From positions 10,550,283 through 10,614,282 of the forward strand of contig NC_060234.1 of NCBI RefSeq assembly GCF_021155775.2: DNA of 64,000 nt. Direction: 5' to 3'. The translations under genes and the position numbers were made by a program. Shown here piece after piece: positions 20,587 to 31,600 of this stretch; positions within the stretch are counted from its first letter, which is position 1; every line of letters begins with the position of its first letter. Under the pieces are notes generated by a model. The model searched no databases and was not told where the DNA came from. It worked only from the letters and a program-made list of their open reading frames with translations. The stretch is from Neodiprion pinetum (Eukaryota > Arthropoda > Insecta > Hymenoptera > Diprionidae).

Positions 20587-23500
20587 TGTAACCAATATTT
20601 TTATAAGGTTGAGGGTAAAACGATAGAACGATAATTGGTTACCCTACGGCGCAGTCACTAACCTGAATAATTAGATAGAGAGAGAGATACTAAGGGAGAA
20701 AGATACGATTGTTGGGCGCCAGACGCACATGCGTCAAAAATAGATAATTAGAGAAAAAGACAAAGGTAAAGATAAAGGTAATAGATAAAGGTGAGGTCAG
20801 GTTCTACGACGGTTTTGCATAGTTCGCTCAGAGAGACAAGATAATGGTAGAGGGGCGGAGTCGAATCCAATAGATAAAATAAGAAACAGGTGAAGCAGGA
20901 ATAATATCAAATATATTAAGGGATCGTCTCAGTGTGACCCTCCGAAAAATCACTGATTTTCGCGAATTTTTTTTTTAATGTTCAAATAAACTAATCGGTC
21001 CGGTTTTTTTTTATAAATAAATACGTTTATGAAGAATACAAAATGATTTTTTTAAAGTTTATTTATTGAGTGCATCATTGTTGTATAAATTGTTGTAATT
21101 TCACGTGAAAAAAAAAGGTGCTGCACGGTTTCCACGATGACGGCCGCAATTTTGATCTGAAGAAAAAATTTCAAAAAGATTATTGATCTATAGGAAAGTC
21201 GCTATCGCGCTATGGAGGGGTTTTTTTTTTTTTTCAAATTTGACAAAATGGCGGCGGTTTGAACAAAAAGTGTCGAATGTGGCCCTTTTTTTCGACAGTT
21301 TTTCGTAAAAAAAATAGGAAGTTTTCAAAAAAAAAAAAAAAAGCTTCCATAGCGCGATAAAGAATGACGTTTAAAATGTTCTCCCGAAATTGGAACTAGA
21401 TATCTTTAAAACTCTTTCTTTGAGAGTGGAAACCGTTTTGAAAAACACCATTCTGAGAAAAACGCGTTTAAAGATTGAAGTTGGAAAAGTTTATATAAAT
21501 CGTTTACTTACGATCAATCGGCGATGCCAGGTCTTGATTTTTTTCTTGTGGGTTTCTCTCGTACGTCTATCCGTGGTGGATGTCAAAAACGAACTGAAAT
21601 GCTTGGACAGTTTATTCTGCAAGGTTATAGAACCTAAGCACCTTAGTACACGCGCAGGTAGAAAAACCGTTCCCTTTCTACAAGAAACGCTGTAGCGACC
21701 GTAATAATTTGAATTTCGATTTAAAAATTTGAGAGAATGTTTAGAACAGTGTATACTATACGATAATGCAAAAAAAAAAAACAATTTTTTGAAAATTTCA
21801 CACTGAGACGATCCCTTAAGTAAGAAGCGATAGGTTTAATGACAAGCAAGTAGCTGAAGAGGTTTAGATACAATTACAATAAATGCGATAATTAACAATA
21901 TTTACGACCAGAGAAAGGTTAAGCGAGAGAGTTAACAAATAACGGAACGTTTTCCGGATAAGCGGGAAATATGCGCAAGCTCGCGATACTAAAGGTAATG
22001 ATTAACACGGTTTTAAGATAGATAGGCAGAACAGAAAAGATATACTGTACTTAAATTAAGCGGTAAGCAAATAAATCATAAAATATGAGAAGCGATTATA
22101 AACACATGCGAAATATAACAATTATAATAGTTATCACATTACCAGAATGATCAGAAATAAGCAGACAGGGAATTATGAATTACAAGGTAAATTCAAGCGA
22201 CAGGTCAAGTAGAAAATTAGCATAAAATATAGAGAATAGCAGATAATACGTAGCCTCTAGTTTGCGGTAAGTGCGAGAGAAAGAGAGATAATATTCGGTA
22301 CGATAAAAGGCAATTCAAGATAAGACAAACAATATTCAAGATAATTAATATGCAACGTACGGCAAATCAAAGAGACTGCGGACAGCTACGATCAGCGATA
22401 TTAGCGAAGAAAATAATGAAAAAGATGTTATGCGATACGGCACAATACTTCAATGTCAAATGAACGACGAGCGGGACCGCGCAGCGAGGTAAGATCGCTC
22501 CCGCGGTACACTCACTAAGATACGATAATCAACGGTAATAGGTAAAGAGACAGATATAACTAATCAGAGAAAATATAACAAAATAGCAATGCTCAATAGC
22601 TAAGATAAAAATTGATCCTTCAACGGAACGCGCTGCTAGACAGCGATATTAGACAGTCAAATATTCCAGAAGAGACAGATAATAAAATAAGCAATAGTCA
22701 CTACAATGCGTAAGTAATAGTCAACCAGTCGCGAAGTTACTTGCAATAAGACAGAGAAAGGGACAAGATAAGAGATAAGAGAGAATAAGGTACGAGCCCA
22801 GGTGGCTCAAGCAGACCAACTGCAAGATAAAGAGAAAAGATACGAGCCCAATTGGCTCAAGCAGACCAACTGCAAGGTAAAGAGAGAAAGAGATAAAGGT
22901 AAAGGTACGATATATTGCAAGTAATCTCGTGGCTTCACAAAATAGAAAAGGAACCTCACTTACGTAAAAGAAGATATAACAGGTGCGAGAGAATGCGATA
23001 AGGTAGCGATAAGACACAGAAGATTACGATAGCACGTCGGTATGATACGAGAACTGAACGTAGAGTGACGAGATGAGCGATGATCCTGATTTTCGTCGAG
23101 CTGCTGTCACGTGATTCTTCCTCAAATTTGCGGTATTTCAATTGGACCAGCAGGTCGCGTAGGCCTGGTCCATGGGTAGGCGGCGATAATCCCTCGCCGC
23201 TCGTTTTTCTTTTCCCTCGACGACAGGTATCGGGGTATCGGGACGTCGGAGGGTGGTTAGAGATGTTTTCCTTCAGCTGTGCGGTATCGTTGGTGAGAGA
23301 GGGGGGGGGGGGGGGGGGGGTCGTACTGCTCATGTGTTGCGATATTGAGGTGTGCGGCAATATTACGTCACCGGTCCTTTGGACTTGCGACCGACTGTAA
23401 CTCACTCCTTGCTTCACTGGTACTCCCCGTTGTAGCTATTTCGTCGGCGCTGCATCCCGGCCCTCGCTCATTGAAGCCCTCATGCCGGAACGATCTGGTG

Positions 23501-24170
23501 GTGATGGCCCTCAACCCGGATCCCCACACTAGATCCACCAGATCCACGTGGTCAGCATATCATTAGCCTATTCCACGCCGCAGTCCTTCGATAAGACGGT
23601 TCGTGAAGAGAAAACCGTCCTCTATTGGATAGTCAACGACTTAGTAGATGTTAGGGTACGTTCAGCTCCAGGCTGATAAGTATCGTCGACGGGAGGCTTC
23701 GTTGTGTTTTTGACGCACAGCCCTGTACGCCGCCTAACGATGCATTCGAGCGGTAGAAGCATTCATTCGTGGTTCGGCTCCTGGCCGATAAGTCTCAAAT
23801 AGTTGGAGGTGCTGTTTGTGCATCACGCACGACCCTGTTCGACAACTAGATAGGCATCCATCGGGAGTGATTTCAGCGGTATTCGTTCGTCTGTAGTCGG
23901 TGGTGGTCGATGTTGAGCTGGTACGTGACCCCTGTAAGGCAGTGTCCTGGTATCTTGACGCGAAGGTCTCGCGGATGGTTCTCGTAGAGCATTACAGAAT
24001 TAGAAAATAGCATACAATTAGCTCAGTAAAGAGAATTCAACTTAAAGATAATTAGTCGTTCATTTTTGGAGTATTGGCCTCAGACGTGCTTTCGTTATTT
24101 TTAGCGATATCTGCACCTAGGGAAATGCGATAATTAAACAAAGTGACGGGGTACGAAATACCACGTCACA
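20587..24170 (-). repeat. Gypsy-A 5' LTR (right), split by a MITE
   Basis: 3584 bp, about 2684 bp without the MITE and one TTAA. It has the same TGTGACG...TTACA ends as the left LTR and the same internal landmarks (poly-G run near 23301, doublet near 22792). Scattered substitutions against the left LTR, perhaps a few per cent by eye, show the insertion is not recent. Confidence 0.9.
20920..21815 (-). mobile_element. TTAA MITE with transposase 3'-end remnant
   Basis: This 896-bp insertion is flanked by TTAA (20916-20919 and 21816-21819) with perfect 18-bp TIRs GGGATCGTCTCAGTGTGA. The other LTR shows the empty site. On the minus strand near 21513-21570 a short frame ends RPGIAD-stop, matching the GPGIAD-stop end of the transposase remnant at 39355. 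The following ~100 bases (gagaaaaacgcgttt) are also shared. So it is a deletion derivative of a Kolobok-like element, mobilised in trans if at all. Confidence 0.85.
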
Positions 24171-24487
24171 ATATGTACACTGGATTGGACTAAGCGTGGT
24201 CCCGTCACGCCAATTGAACGGTAGCCATTTTGTACAGATTCTTGTCACTTCAGATATGTATATATATATATATATATTCATACATATACATATATAGATG
24301 TGTATATAATGGATTGCGATGGAAAATTACGGTAACAATTATTGAGGTAACAATGAGTACCTGCGTTTTTTGCAAAACTAAGCAATCAAAATATTGTGGG
24401 CGATCGTTTCACAAGTGTGTATACAACGCTGAAGCGTTCTGCAAATGATAACTTGCAGATGTCATGTCAGCATACGAAGTATTCACT
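24171..24487 (+). repeat. Tandem-unit segment U, copy 1 (5' part)
   Basis: It begins atatgtacactggattgg and matches 33486-33583 plus 37698-37931, and 43851-44201. It includes a TA microsatellite and the small conserved frame MSTCVFCKTKQSKYC. The DIRS element interrupts it at 24488, and the last bases resume at 29683. Confidence 0.85.
24353..24448 (+). other. Small conserved frame in U, possible zinc-finger start (copy 1)
   Basis: This 31-codon frame begins MSTCVFCKTKQSKYCGRSFH and is present with one or no base change at 37769-37864 and 44043-44138. The ATG followed by C-x2-C and a later FH recalls the start of a THAP-type zinc finger, cut off after the first exon-like part; this is a guess. 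No promoter or downstream exon was found. Confidence 0.25.
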
Positions 24488-24516
24488 AATTATATTACGA
24501 GTCTCGTTTTCGAGAC

Positions 24517-24629
24517 TACATCGTAGTACCGTCTACTTCACGTTAGTGTGTCACGAATATTCAGAGCTTATAAAAAAAAAGAGAGCGCCTGGCCCCCTGG
24601 CGCTGCGGTTGTTCCTTCTCCAAGTCATA
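24517..24629 (+). repeat. DIRS left inverted terminal repeat
   Basis: 113 bp, inverted at 29491-29603 with only a few mismatches. The unique 20 bases outside it (24497-24516) form a small palindrome around GTCTCGttttCGAGAC. Confidence 0.9.
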
Positions 24630-24696
24630 ACGTTTTTCGTGCGTAAAAGTGTAGCACGTTTAGAGCATTGTTCCAGTTTATTCATCAAGAAAAATC

Positions 24697-26301
24697 ATGG
24701 GAAAATCACACAAGAGGAAGAAGAATAAGGAGAATAAGAGCGAGAAGTTCTTTAAAAAGTTGAAGAAGATAGTTGATGCGATGCCTGATAGCTCTTCAGA
24801 TACGACTTCGAGTAGCCCGAGACGCGAGGTTATGCAAACAATTGCTGGCAATCAGGAGACATCGACTAGTCGTCAAGGTATTTTCTTCTGTTTTTCTTTC
24901 GTTATTTCCGTAGACCGGGCGGCTTTGCCGTACGGAGACAAGTTCACAGAAATTGTCTCGGGTCGAACAAAACCTAAAAAGGTTTGAGCGGGTGTCGCTC
25001 GCGGAAATAACGGGCCATAGACTCGGCGGTTTTGTCCGTACGAAGGCAGACTCTCAGAGTTCTGCCTTGAGTCGATTGTGAATGTAATTCGCAAAAATGA
25101 ATGATTATTGCATATTCCGCATTTATCATGGCCACATGACTCGGCGGCCCAGGCCGTACGAAGGAAATCTCTCAGAGTATTTTCTTAGAGTCGAACTGTA
25201 CGATTCCCCTGTATGGAGGAATCGGCAGATGGCCCAAGGTTACGATCGCGTAACTCGACGGCATTAGCCGAACAAAGATAGAGTAATTTTGTCAATCACG
25301 AGGTTGTTGCGAAATGAGACTCGTTTGCGTAACAAATACGAGAGGCTGTCTTTATCGCAGGTTAATCCATTGCAGGCTTGTCACCAACGAACGACAACAA
25401 TGGGGGAAATATTCTCCCCGTCGCATCGGTTGATCCATCGCGAGATACCGAAGGACAAACTCCAGCGGATGCTGAGAGTCAGGCTACAGAGGACGCAGCA
25501 CAGGCTTTCGACGAAGAGACCCTGCGTATCCTGGGTGCCCTTGAAAAATCTGGTACGCCAGAATTACAGCTAAACTCAACTTTGGCACAAAATTGGGAAA
25601 AATGGATAGCCGAAGGACTCAAGAAAGACGACCTAGAGGAGTTGTTGTCAAAGTATGCGCGAACAGGCAATTGTCGCTTGGAAGCGCCAGTGTTAAACGC
25701 AGAAGTAGCGTCATCGCTCTTCGAGTCGGCCACGAAACGAGACAAATACTTGAGAAATGCGCAAAATATTCGCGGTTCAGCTATGGCCGCATTGGGTGCT
25801 GGAATTTCGTTGCTGTTTACCCCCAAGGAAGACGGCATTGACGAGTATCAATTGTTGGAGTATCTTGCCGACGCGGGTCGACTGCTGGCACACGCTTCTC
25901 GTCTGGACTCGATTACACGAAGATCGTGCATTACGCCGTCTCTCGACAAGAAGATCAAGGGAATTCTGGACGAAACTAAGCCCGACGCTTTTTTATTCGG
26001 CGAGAATTCGCCAGGAAAAATAAAAACGGCAAAGTCGATCGAAAAGGTGGGCTTGGAGTTGAAGGCTCAACCATCGGTGCCCAAGGCGCCTCTTCGTAAC
26101 TCGAATTCGGGAAACTGGAAAGGCCCGTCGTCCAACTCGTTTCGAGGGGGATCTCGGGCGGGCGCGAACCAGAGAGGATCGAGGAAGACTGTCAAATTTG
26201 TCCCGAAGTCGAATCAGTCGTATCAACAACGAGATCAACAACGAGCTTGGAGCCAGAGTCGCAAGCAGAGCTCGTACCAACGCTCGCGGGACAGGCCTTA
26301 G
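24697..26301 (+). CDS. gag: DIRS Gag, spliced (2 exons)
   Basis: Exon 1 is 24697-24877 (ATG, Lys-rich MGKSHKRKKNKENK then a Ser-rich stretch). A 498-bp intron runs from GTATTT at 24878 to TTGCAG at 25375. Exon 2 is 25376-26301. Splicing joins the two in frame (..TSRQ|G|LSPTND..), while the alternative AG at 25360 would hit a stop. Exon 2 carries the DIRS Gag core (GAGISLLFTPKEDG, LADAGRLLAHASRLDSITRR, DAFLFGENSPGKIK) and an Arg/Gln/Ser-rich nucleic-acid-binding tail. It lacks zinc knuckles. It would form the particle that packages element RNA. Confidence 0.8.
24913..25300 (+). ncRNA. Array of three-way-junction RNA hairpins in the gag intron
   Basis: Three units (24913-24964, 25020-25073, 25138-25192) and a degraded fourth (about 25252-25300) can fold alike: an outer stem (GACC/GGTC in the first, GACTC/GAGTC in the next two), a small CGG..CCG hairpin, a CCGTACG joint, and a long hairpin. 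The long stems are GAGACAA/TTGTCTC, AAGGCAGA/TCTGCCTT and AAGGAAAT/ATTTTCTT, so paired bases change together. This supports selection on structure, or at least an ancestral structured repeat. The function is unknown and no ribozyme core was recognised. Confidence 0.6.
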
Positions 26302-28200
26302 AGGTAAATAAAGCAGCGGGGCGGCTGCAAAAGTTTCTCCCCCAATGGGAAAAGATCACGCGGGATCGATTCATTTTAAACTGTGTAAGAGGGTACAAAA
26401 TTGAATTTGACCAGTCAGTACACCAATCTCTACCGCCCCTCCTCAGCAAAAATTCAATTCTGGGATATGAAACTGGCGAACGCCAAATTGTTAGATCTGG
26501 GCGCAGTCAGACCCTGCTTGCCATGCCCGGGACAATTTATTTCGTCGTATTTCTTAGTACCAAAAACAAACGGAAAAATGAGATTCGTGTTAAACTTGAA
26601 AAAGCTCAATAACTTTATAGTCACGCAGCATTTCAAGTTAGAGGACATTAGAACTGCGACGAAACTAATCTCGCGAGGTGATTTTATGTGTAACATAGAT
26701 TTACAAGATGCATATTTTTTAGAATCTATGCACGTGGAAAGCCGGAAATATTTGAGATTCATTTTCGGGGATATAATGTACGAATTTGTATGCCTCCCGT
26801 TCGGTCTATGCACAGCGCCGTATATTTTTACAAAAATCCTAAAACCGGTAGTGAATTATTTACGAGGGAAAGGATTCATCTCGACAATTTACTTAGACGA
26901 TATCCTCTGCATCGGCTCGAATCTTAACGCGTGTCGCACAAACGTAGAAGTCACTATTAAAGAACTGCAGTGACTAGGGTTTATAGTGAATTATCAAAAA
27001 AGTAGCTTGATTCCCAAGAAAGATTGCACTTTTTTAGGATTCGTTATCAACTCTCGAAAAATGAGATTGGAGCTACCGGAAGTCAAGAGAAAGAAAATGG
27101 TAGCCGTGATCGACGACTTTAGCCATCGCAAGTTTTGTACAATTCGGGAATTCGCTCACCTCATCGGGAAGTTAGTCGACTGTTGTCGCGCAATTGAGTA
27201 TGGATGGTTATACACCAAGAGATTCGAACGAGAAAAGTTCTTCGCCCTGTTGGTCAGCGGGGGGGATTACGATGCACAGCTCGAATTATCCGCAGATTTG
27301 CAGATCGAATTCGATTGGTGGAAACAAAATATTACAACGTCATTTGGTCCGATAAGAAGTTTTCGATTTATTAAGGAGATTTACTCGGACGCGTCAAAAA
27401 CGGGCTGGGGCGCGTATTGTTGTAATGAAGGCACACACGGTTTTTGGAGTGACACCGAAAGGGGGCTGCACATTAAACAACTCGAACTAATTGCCGTCTT
27501 TATGGCCCTTAAATGTTTTGCAAGCGAATTGTACGATTGCAAAATTTTACTAAGAATCGATAATACGACAGCTATTGCATATGTGAATCGAATGGGAGGA
27601 GTTCAATATGCCGCTCTTCACGGGATAGCAAAAGAGATTTGGCAATGGTGCGAGTGTAGGAAAATTTGGATTTTCGCATCTTACATAGCGTCCAAGGAAA
27701 ACGTCGAGGCCGATAGGGAGTCGAGGATAAAGAATATAGACACGGAATGGGAACTGTCGAGTTGGGCATACGAGAAAGTAATTTCGGAATTTGGCAAACT
27801 AAAATTGGACCTGTTTGCATCCAGGATTAACGCGAAATGTCAAGCTTATTGTTCGTGGCACAGAGATCCTGATGCCTTAGCTATTGACGCGTTCACGATC
27901 AACTGGAAGTCGTAGTATTTTTATGCATTTCCACCGTTCGCATTGGTACTCAGGTTCCTTCGAAAAGTTATCGCAGATCGTGCCTGTGGGATTCCGATAG
28001 TGCCGAATTGGCCTTGGCAACCATGGTTCCCTATATTTATGCACCTTCTCGTAGAGAAACCGATGATCTTCGCTCCCGCTAAATGGCTTTTATTGTCTCC
28101 TTGTAGGTCTCTCCAGCATCCATTACAGAAATCACTGGCTTTGATTGCCGGGAAATTGTCGGCGAATCTTACCGCCGCAAGAAATTCCCGGACTCAGTGA
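26302..28200 (+). pseudogene. DIRS reverse transcriptase-RNase H, broken
   Basis: The N-terminal part lies in one frame (LPQWEKITRDRFIL.., to about 26455) and shifts to another for the RT core (FVLNLKKLNNFI, CNIDLQDAYFL, CLPFGLCTAPYIF, catalytic YLDD). An in-frame TGA is at 26971-26973. RNase H follows (IYSDASKTGWGAY, QLELIAVFMAL, RIDNTTAIAYVN, ASYIASKENVEADR). A TAG at 27913-27915 interrupts the final segment (PNWPWQPWFPIFMHLL), which ends at 28198-28200. This is a typical DIRS RT/RH protein, but with at least three lesions this copy could not make a full enzyme. Confidence 0.88.
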
Positions 28201-29141
28201 TCGAGACGTTGTTGGCTTCTCTCGCCGAGAGTACATGGAAGCAGTACCCGGGACCCATTAAGCTATGGGCGAATTTCTGTCGAGAGACGGAAACAGACAT
28301 TTACAAAGCGAGCGCGAACCGCATTCTCGAATTTCTGCAAATGAGATACGGTTCAGGAGCCTCCTATGGCACATTAAACGCGACGCGATCGGCGATCTCG
28401 TTAATATCGACGAACGACATGACTAACGATCGGATTATCAGTAGATTTTTTAAAGGTATTCTTCGGCTTAGACCAACGAAACCTCGATACGACGAAACAT
28501 GGGACGTCGACATCGTACTTACGTACATTGCGAACTTATATCCTCTCGAATCATTAAACAATCAACAATTGTCAGAGAGATTAGTTACGCTGTTAGCTTT
28601 AGGTACGGCTCATCGAGTGCAAACTTTCTCGCTCATGAGACTTGACAATATTTGTCACTCGGCACAGGGCTTCGAGATAAGGATCTCGGACATCATTGAA
28701 ACGTCGAGACCAGGGGCTTTCCAGCCACTTTTGTTATTGCCGTACTTTCGCGAACAGCCTAGACTGTGCATAGCGAGCACGTTGAAGAGATATTTGGAAA
28801 TAACAAAACCACTCAGAGGCGATTGCAGTAACGTACTGATCACTTCGAGAAAACCCTTCAAATCGGCGAGTACCCAGACAATAAGTCGTTGGATCCGGTC
28901 AGTGTTGGCTAAGAGCGGCATAGGACCTGAGTTCACGGCGCACAGTACAAGGCACGCGTCTACGTCGGCTGCCTTGGCAAAGGGGTTGGATATTAGCGCG
29001 ATAAGAAATACAGCGGGCTGGTCAAAGGACTCGCAGGTATTTGCAGAGTATTATAATCGGGCAGAAAAGACTTTGCAGCAACCGTGTTCTCATAATATTT
29101 ATAAGTTATTGCATAAGATATCATTAATTACATTTTGTTAA
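28111..29141 (+). CDS. DIRS tyrosine recombinase (YR)
   Basis: The frame is open from about 28111 (just after TTGTAG, a possible acceptor) and overlaps the RT/RH end. An apparent GTG start at 28197 is unlikely to be real, because family-like sequence (ITGFDCREIV, ESYRRKKFPD) lies upstream. From residue 1 at 28197, the catalytic set is R140 (GTAHRVQTFSLM), H249-x-x-R252 (AHSTRHASTS), W275 (AGWSKDSQ) and Tyr285/286 (FAEYYNR), complete. The enzyme should recombine the circular cDNA with the genome without making target duplications, which fits the 9-bp core seen here. No stop is seen. Confidence 0.85.
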
Positions 29142-29278
29142 AATCGAAGTAAGCGAATAAAAAACCGCTGATTCTTGTTCTCGAGAGACCACTGGTCTGG
29201 ATACAAGTTACGTTTTTGTTGCCTGAGGCTGTTTAGAAAATAATAAAATAATTTTTTCTCTGAACATCTAAATTTGAT

Positions 29279-29381
29279 CTCGAAAACGAGACTCGTAATA
29301 TAATTAAACGATCAAACGAACTTACCTGTTGTGAAGTTCGATCGTAATTATATGTAGAGTCTCGTTTGAGATGATTACATC
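29279..29381 (-). repeat. DIRS internal complementary region (ICR)
   Basis: Its reverse complement reads the right outer end (from about 29600 to 29682) and runs straight into the left outer end (from 24497), with AATTATATT at the joint (29297-29305 inverted). It is therefore a copy of the circle junction, the hallmark of DIRS1-type replication. Confidence 0.9.
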
Positions 29382-29490
29382 CCACCCATTGAACGTTTTA
29401 TTTCCGTTCGTTTCTATCATTCCCTCCCCCTTTATTTATGGAAATGTGTTTGTTTTATTATTTTCAATCCTTATGGAGTACTTTAAACAA

Positions 29491-29603
29491 TATGACTTGG
29501 AGAAGGAACAACCGCAGCGCCAGGGGGCCAGGCGCTCTCTTTTTTTTTACAAGCTCTGAATATTCGTGACACAATAACGTGAAGTAGACGGTACTACGAT
29601 GTA
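29491..29603 (-). repeat. DIRS right inverted terminal repeat
   Basis: This is the inverted partner of 24517-24629. Beyond it 29604-29682 is the unique right end that also appears in the ICR. Confidence 0.9.
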
Positions 29604-30781
29604 ATCATCTCAAACGAGACTCTACATATAATTACGATCGAACTTCACAACAGGTAAGTTCGTTTGATCGTTTAATTATATTTAACGAATATTATAGCGT
29701 AATTCAGATCTGGCGCACTTTTTGTGATAACTTTCCCTACAAGATGGCGGAAATTCAGCTGTTCGATTGGATGTACGAGTTTTTACGTTGGGTATACGGT
29801 AACACCAAATCCAGTGTAGTTGTATATCAGTGCTTTATACGAATACACGCTGGGTCGCCGTACTTTGATCTCTTCTTCTGGTTTGTCACTTCGTTACTAT
29901 CGCAATGACATTCTTCCTCATCAAGGGAATTGGTTGTATTTCTGTTTCAGATGAACAGGAGCTTCGGAATCACGTCAAGCGTCAACTCTTCATTTAAGAA
30001 CGTGAATGTAATGATTTTCGAAAAAAGTGTCCAACAGTAGAATCAATCTAGTAATCTATAAACCAAGCGTGTACGAAAATTTGTCTTAAAAATTTTCAAA
30101 TAATTCTGCACGGTATGGATTCGACAGGTCAAGCGGGAGAGAAAGATGTTGGAATTGCCATGCTTTAAATTACCGAAGGTATGTACTCCGTGTTGACTTT
30201 AATAATGAAACGAAATTTATCAAGAAGAAAAATGTACTCACGTGAACTTCACTTTGACTAAAATAGAGAAATCCAAAGGCATTACGATTCCACACGTGAT
30301 ACACATCGTCGGAACATGAGTTTCATCGACAATCTCAGTTAAATTTACACAAGAATGGAATTGTCATTTGAGAAACTACAATATGCTAGTATTTGAACAG
30401 TGATAATAGGTTCATTTATACTCGTTTCCACACCACCGCAAGCGGTAGAGCACCCGGCGCGTTTTTTTTTCACGTGGTATCCCCAGAAGGCCTACTCCAC
30501 GGAGAACGGTTGAAAGATTGATCCTAAGTTCTTCGAAAAATTGAAGATGACTTTATGTCACACAATAATTATGGTGAATTGTTTTTCTCGATTCGATTTT
30601 ACTCGCGTATATTCGCAGTTTGTTTAAAATTTTTCAGTTCACATAATCCGCTTGCTATATATTATAGATGAAAGATGACTGTTTTAATAATGGATAAGAG
30701 ATGGTTGTTTTATTTATAGATGAAAGATAGCTGTTTCAATTATGGATAAAGAGTGATTGTTTTAATCTCATACATGAACGG

Positions 30782-31115
30782 CGATCGACTCCGGAACCTT
30801 TCGTTCTGACTACCGATGCTTCGAAATATGCAACTGGTTCCGTAGTTGACTATAAAAAAGACGGCACTGACCTTCCAGTGGCATACGCATACAGAATTCT
30901 GAAAAAAACGAAAGTTAATTACTCGGTATTCGATAAAGAATTTATTGCCGTCATTTGGTCCATAAAACATTTGCGACCTTATTTATACGAAAGGACATTC
31001 ACACTATAATCACTGATCACGAGTCCCTACGATGGATCAAGAACGTAAAGGACATGACATCCTGACAACTACACTGGAGATTAGAGCTAAAATGGTATTT
31101 ATATACCACTTTTGA
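30782..31115 (+). pseudogene. Gypsy RNase H fragment in V, copy 1
   Basis: The translated fragment reads PFVLTTDASKYATG, LPVAYAYR, VFDKEFIAVIWSIKHLRPYL, then after a frameshift ITDHESLRWIKNVKD and a stop. The order and acidic residues match Ty3/Gypsy RNase H. There is no RT before it or integrase after it. It is older than the tandem duplication because copy 2 has the same breaks. Confidence 0.8.
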
Positions 31116-31318
31116 CGTCCCGGAATGAAACATCAACAAAAAAACAAAACTAAAACAATTTGTTCTTGCAGATCGCTTACACCGAAAAATCTACAGACTA
31201 TCACCGAAGCACTGTTTTTGTTAAGGGACTCGGGTGCCCGATACGGACTGATACGATCAGAGGGAGGACCGCGACGCGAGGTAGGTCATCTTTATGATAT
31301 TGCGTTTGCGCTTACCTT

Positions 31319-31600
31319 TTAATCAGTGATGCTCGTTTCTACCCCCGGCTCTGGACTGCTGTTTCGGATGATCCGTCCTTCCACCTCGGATTCCGGAAGC
31401 GGTGAATACGCCCGAGGACTCAGGATGTGATTGTAAACCTCTAACTCGTTTTTGATGCCTCGGATCCGAGCGGCTTCTGCTGCCTCTCGGTTGCGACGGC
31501 GTCTTATGCTGATCAAGTGACGACGTATAGTGGATTTAGAATTGGGTTTCGGCATATTTACGACGGAATGGATGAGTATGGGTAAGCGAGAGGAGTGCAC
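31319..31600 (-). other. Small basic ORF in V, copy 1 (unrecognised)
   Basis: This 93-codon frame is repeated at 41677-41967. From an inner Met it reads MPKPNSKSTIRRHLISI, then a basic RRRRNREAAEAARIR run and a Pro/Glu/Ser-rich end. The basic helix could bind nucleic acid, but both copies come from one recent duplication, so conservation is not evidence of selection. Confidence 0.25.

Larger units (their letters stand above)
10196..24170 (-). mobile_element. Gypsy-A: long LTR retrotransposon (Ty3/Gypsy), minus strand
   Basis: In element orientation (minus strand) the order is 5' LTR (24170-20587), tRNA-Lys PBS, leader, gag, pol (PR-RT-RNase H-IN), an extra zinc-knuckle ORF, A/T-rich spacer, PPT and 3' LTR (12861-10196). 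The RNase H-before-integrase order and the integrase GPY motif place it in Ty3/Gypsy. Three in-frame stops in pol and the differences between LTRs show an older, inactive copy. The flanks are AT microsatellite (acat on the left, atat on the right), a near-match to a 4-bp duplication. A TTAA MITE interrupts the 5' LTR. Confidence 0.9.
24488..29682 (+). mobile_element. DIRS-like tyrosine-recombinase retrotransposon
   Basis: The element is about 5.2 kb, with inverted terminal repeats (24517-24629 and 29491-29603), an internal complementary region (29279-29381) that joins both outer ends, a spliced gag, RT plus RNase H, and a tyrosine recombinase with no integrase or protease. This is the DIRS1 layout. 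The outer ends carry AATTATATT (24488-24496 and 29674-29682), which is also in the empty sites at 37911 and 44178, so no extra duplication was made. RT has a frameshift and two in-frame stops, so this copy is inactive. Confidence 0.92.

Noticed and set aside
24913..25300. Hammerhead-type ribozyme in the intron hairpins
   Set aside because: The conserved hammerhead core words (CTGATGA and GAAA in the right order) are not present; only the structured repeat is claimed.
30440..30475. tRNA D-arm-like phrase agcggtagagcaccc (again near 40800)
   Set aside because: There is no B box or T-arm at the right distance, so no tRNA is supported.
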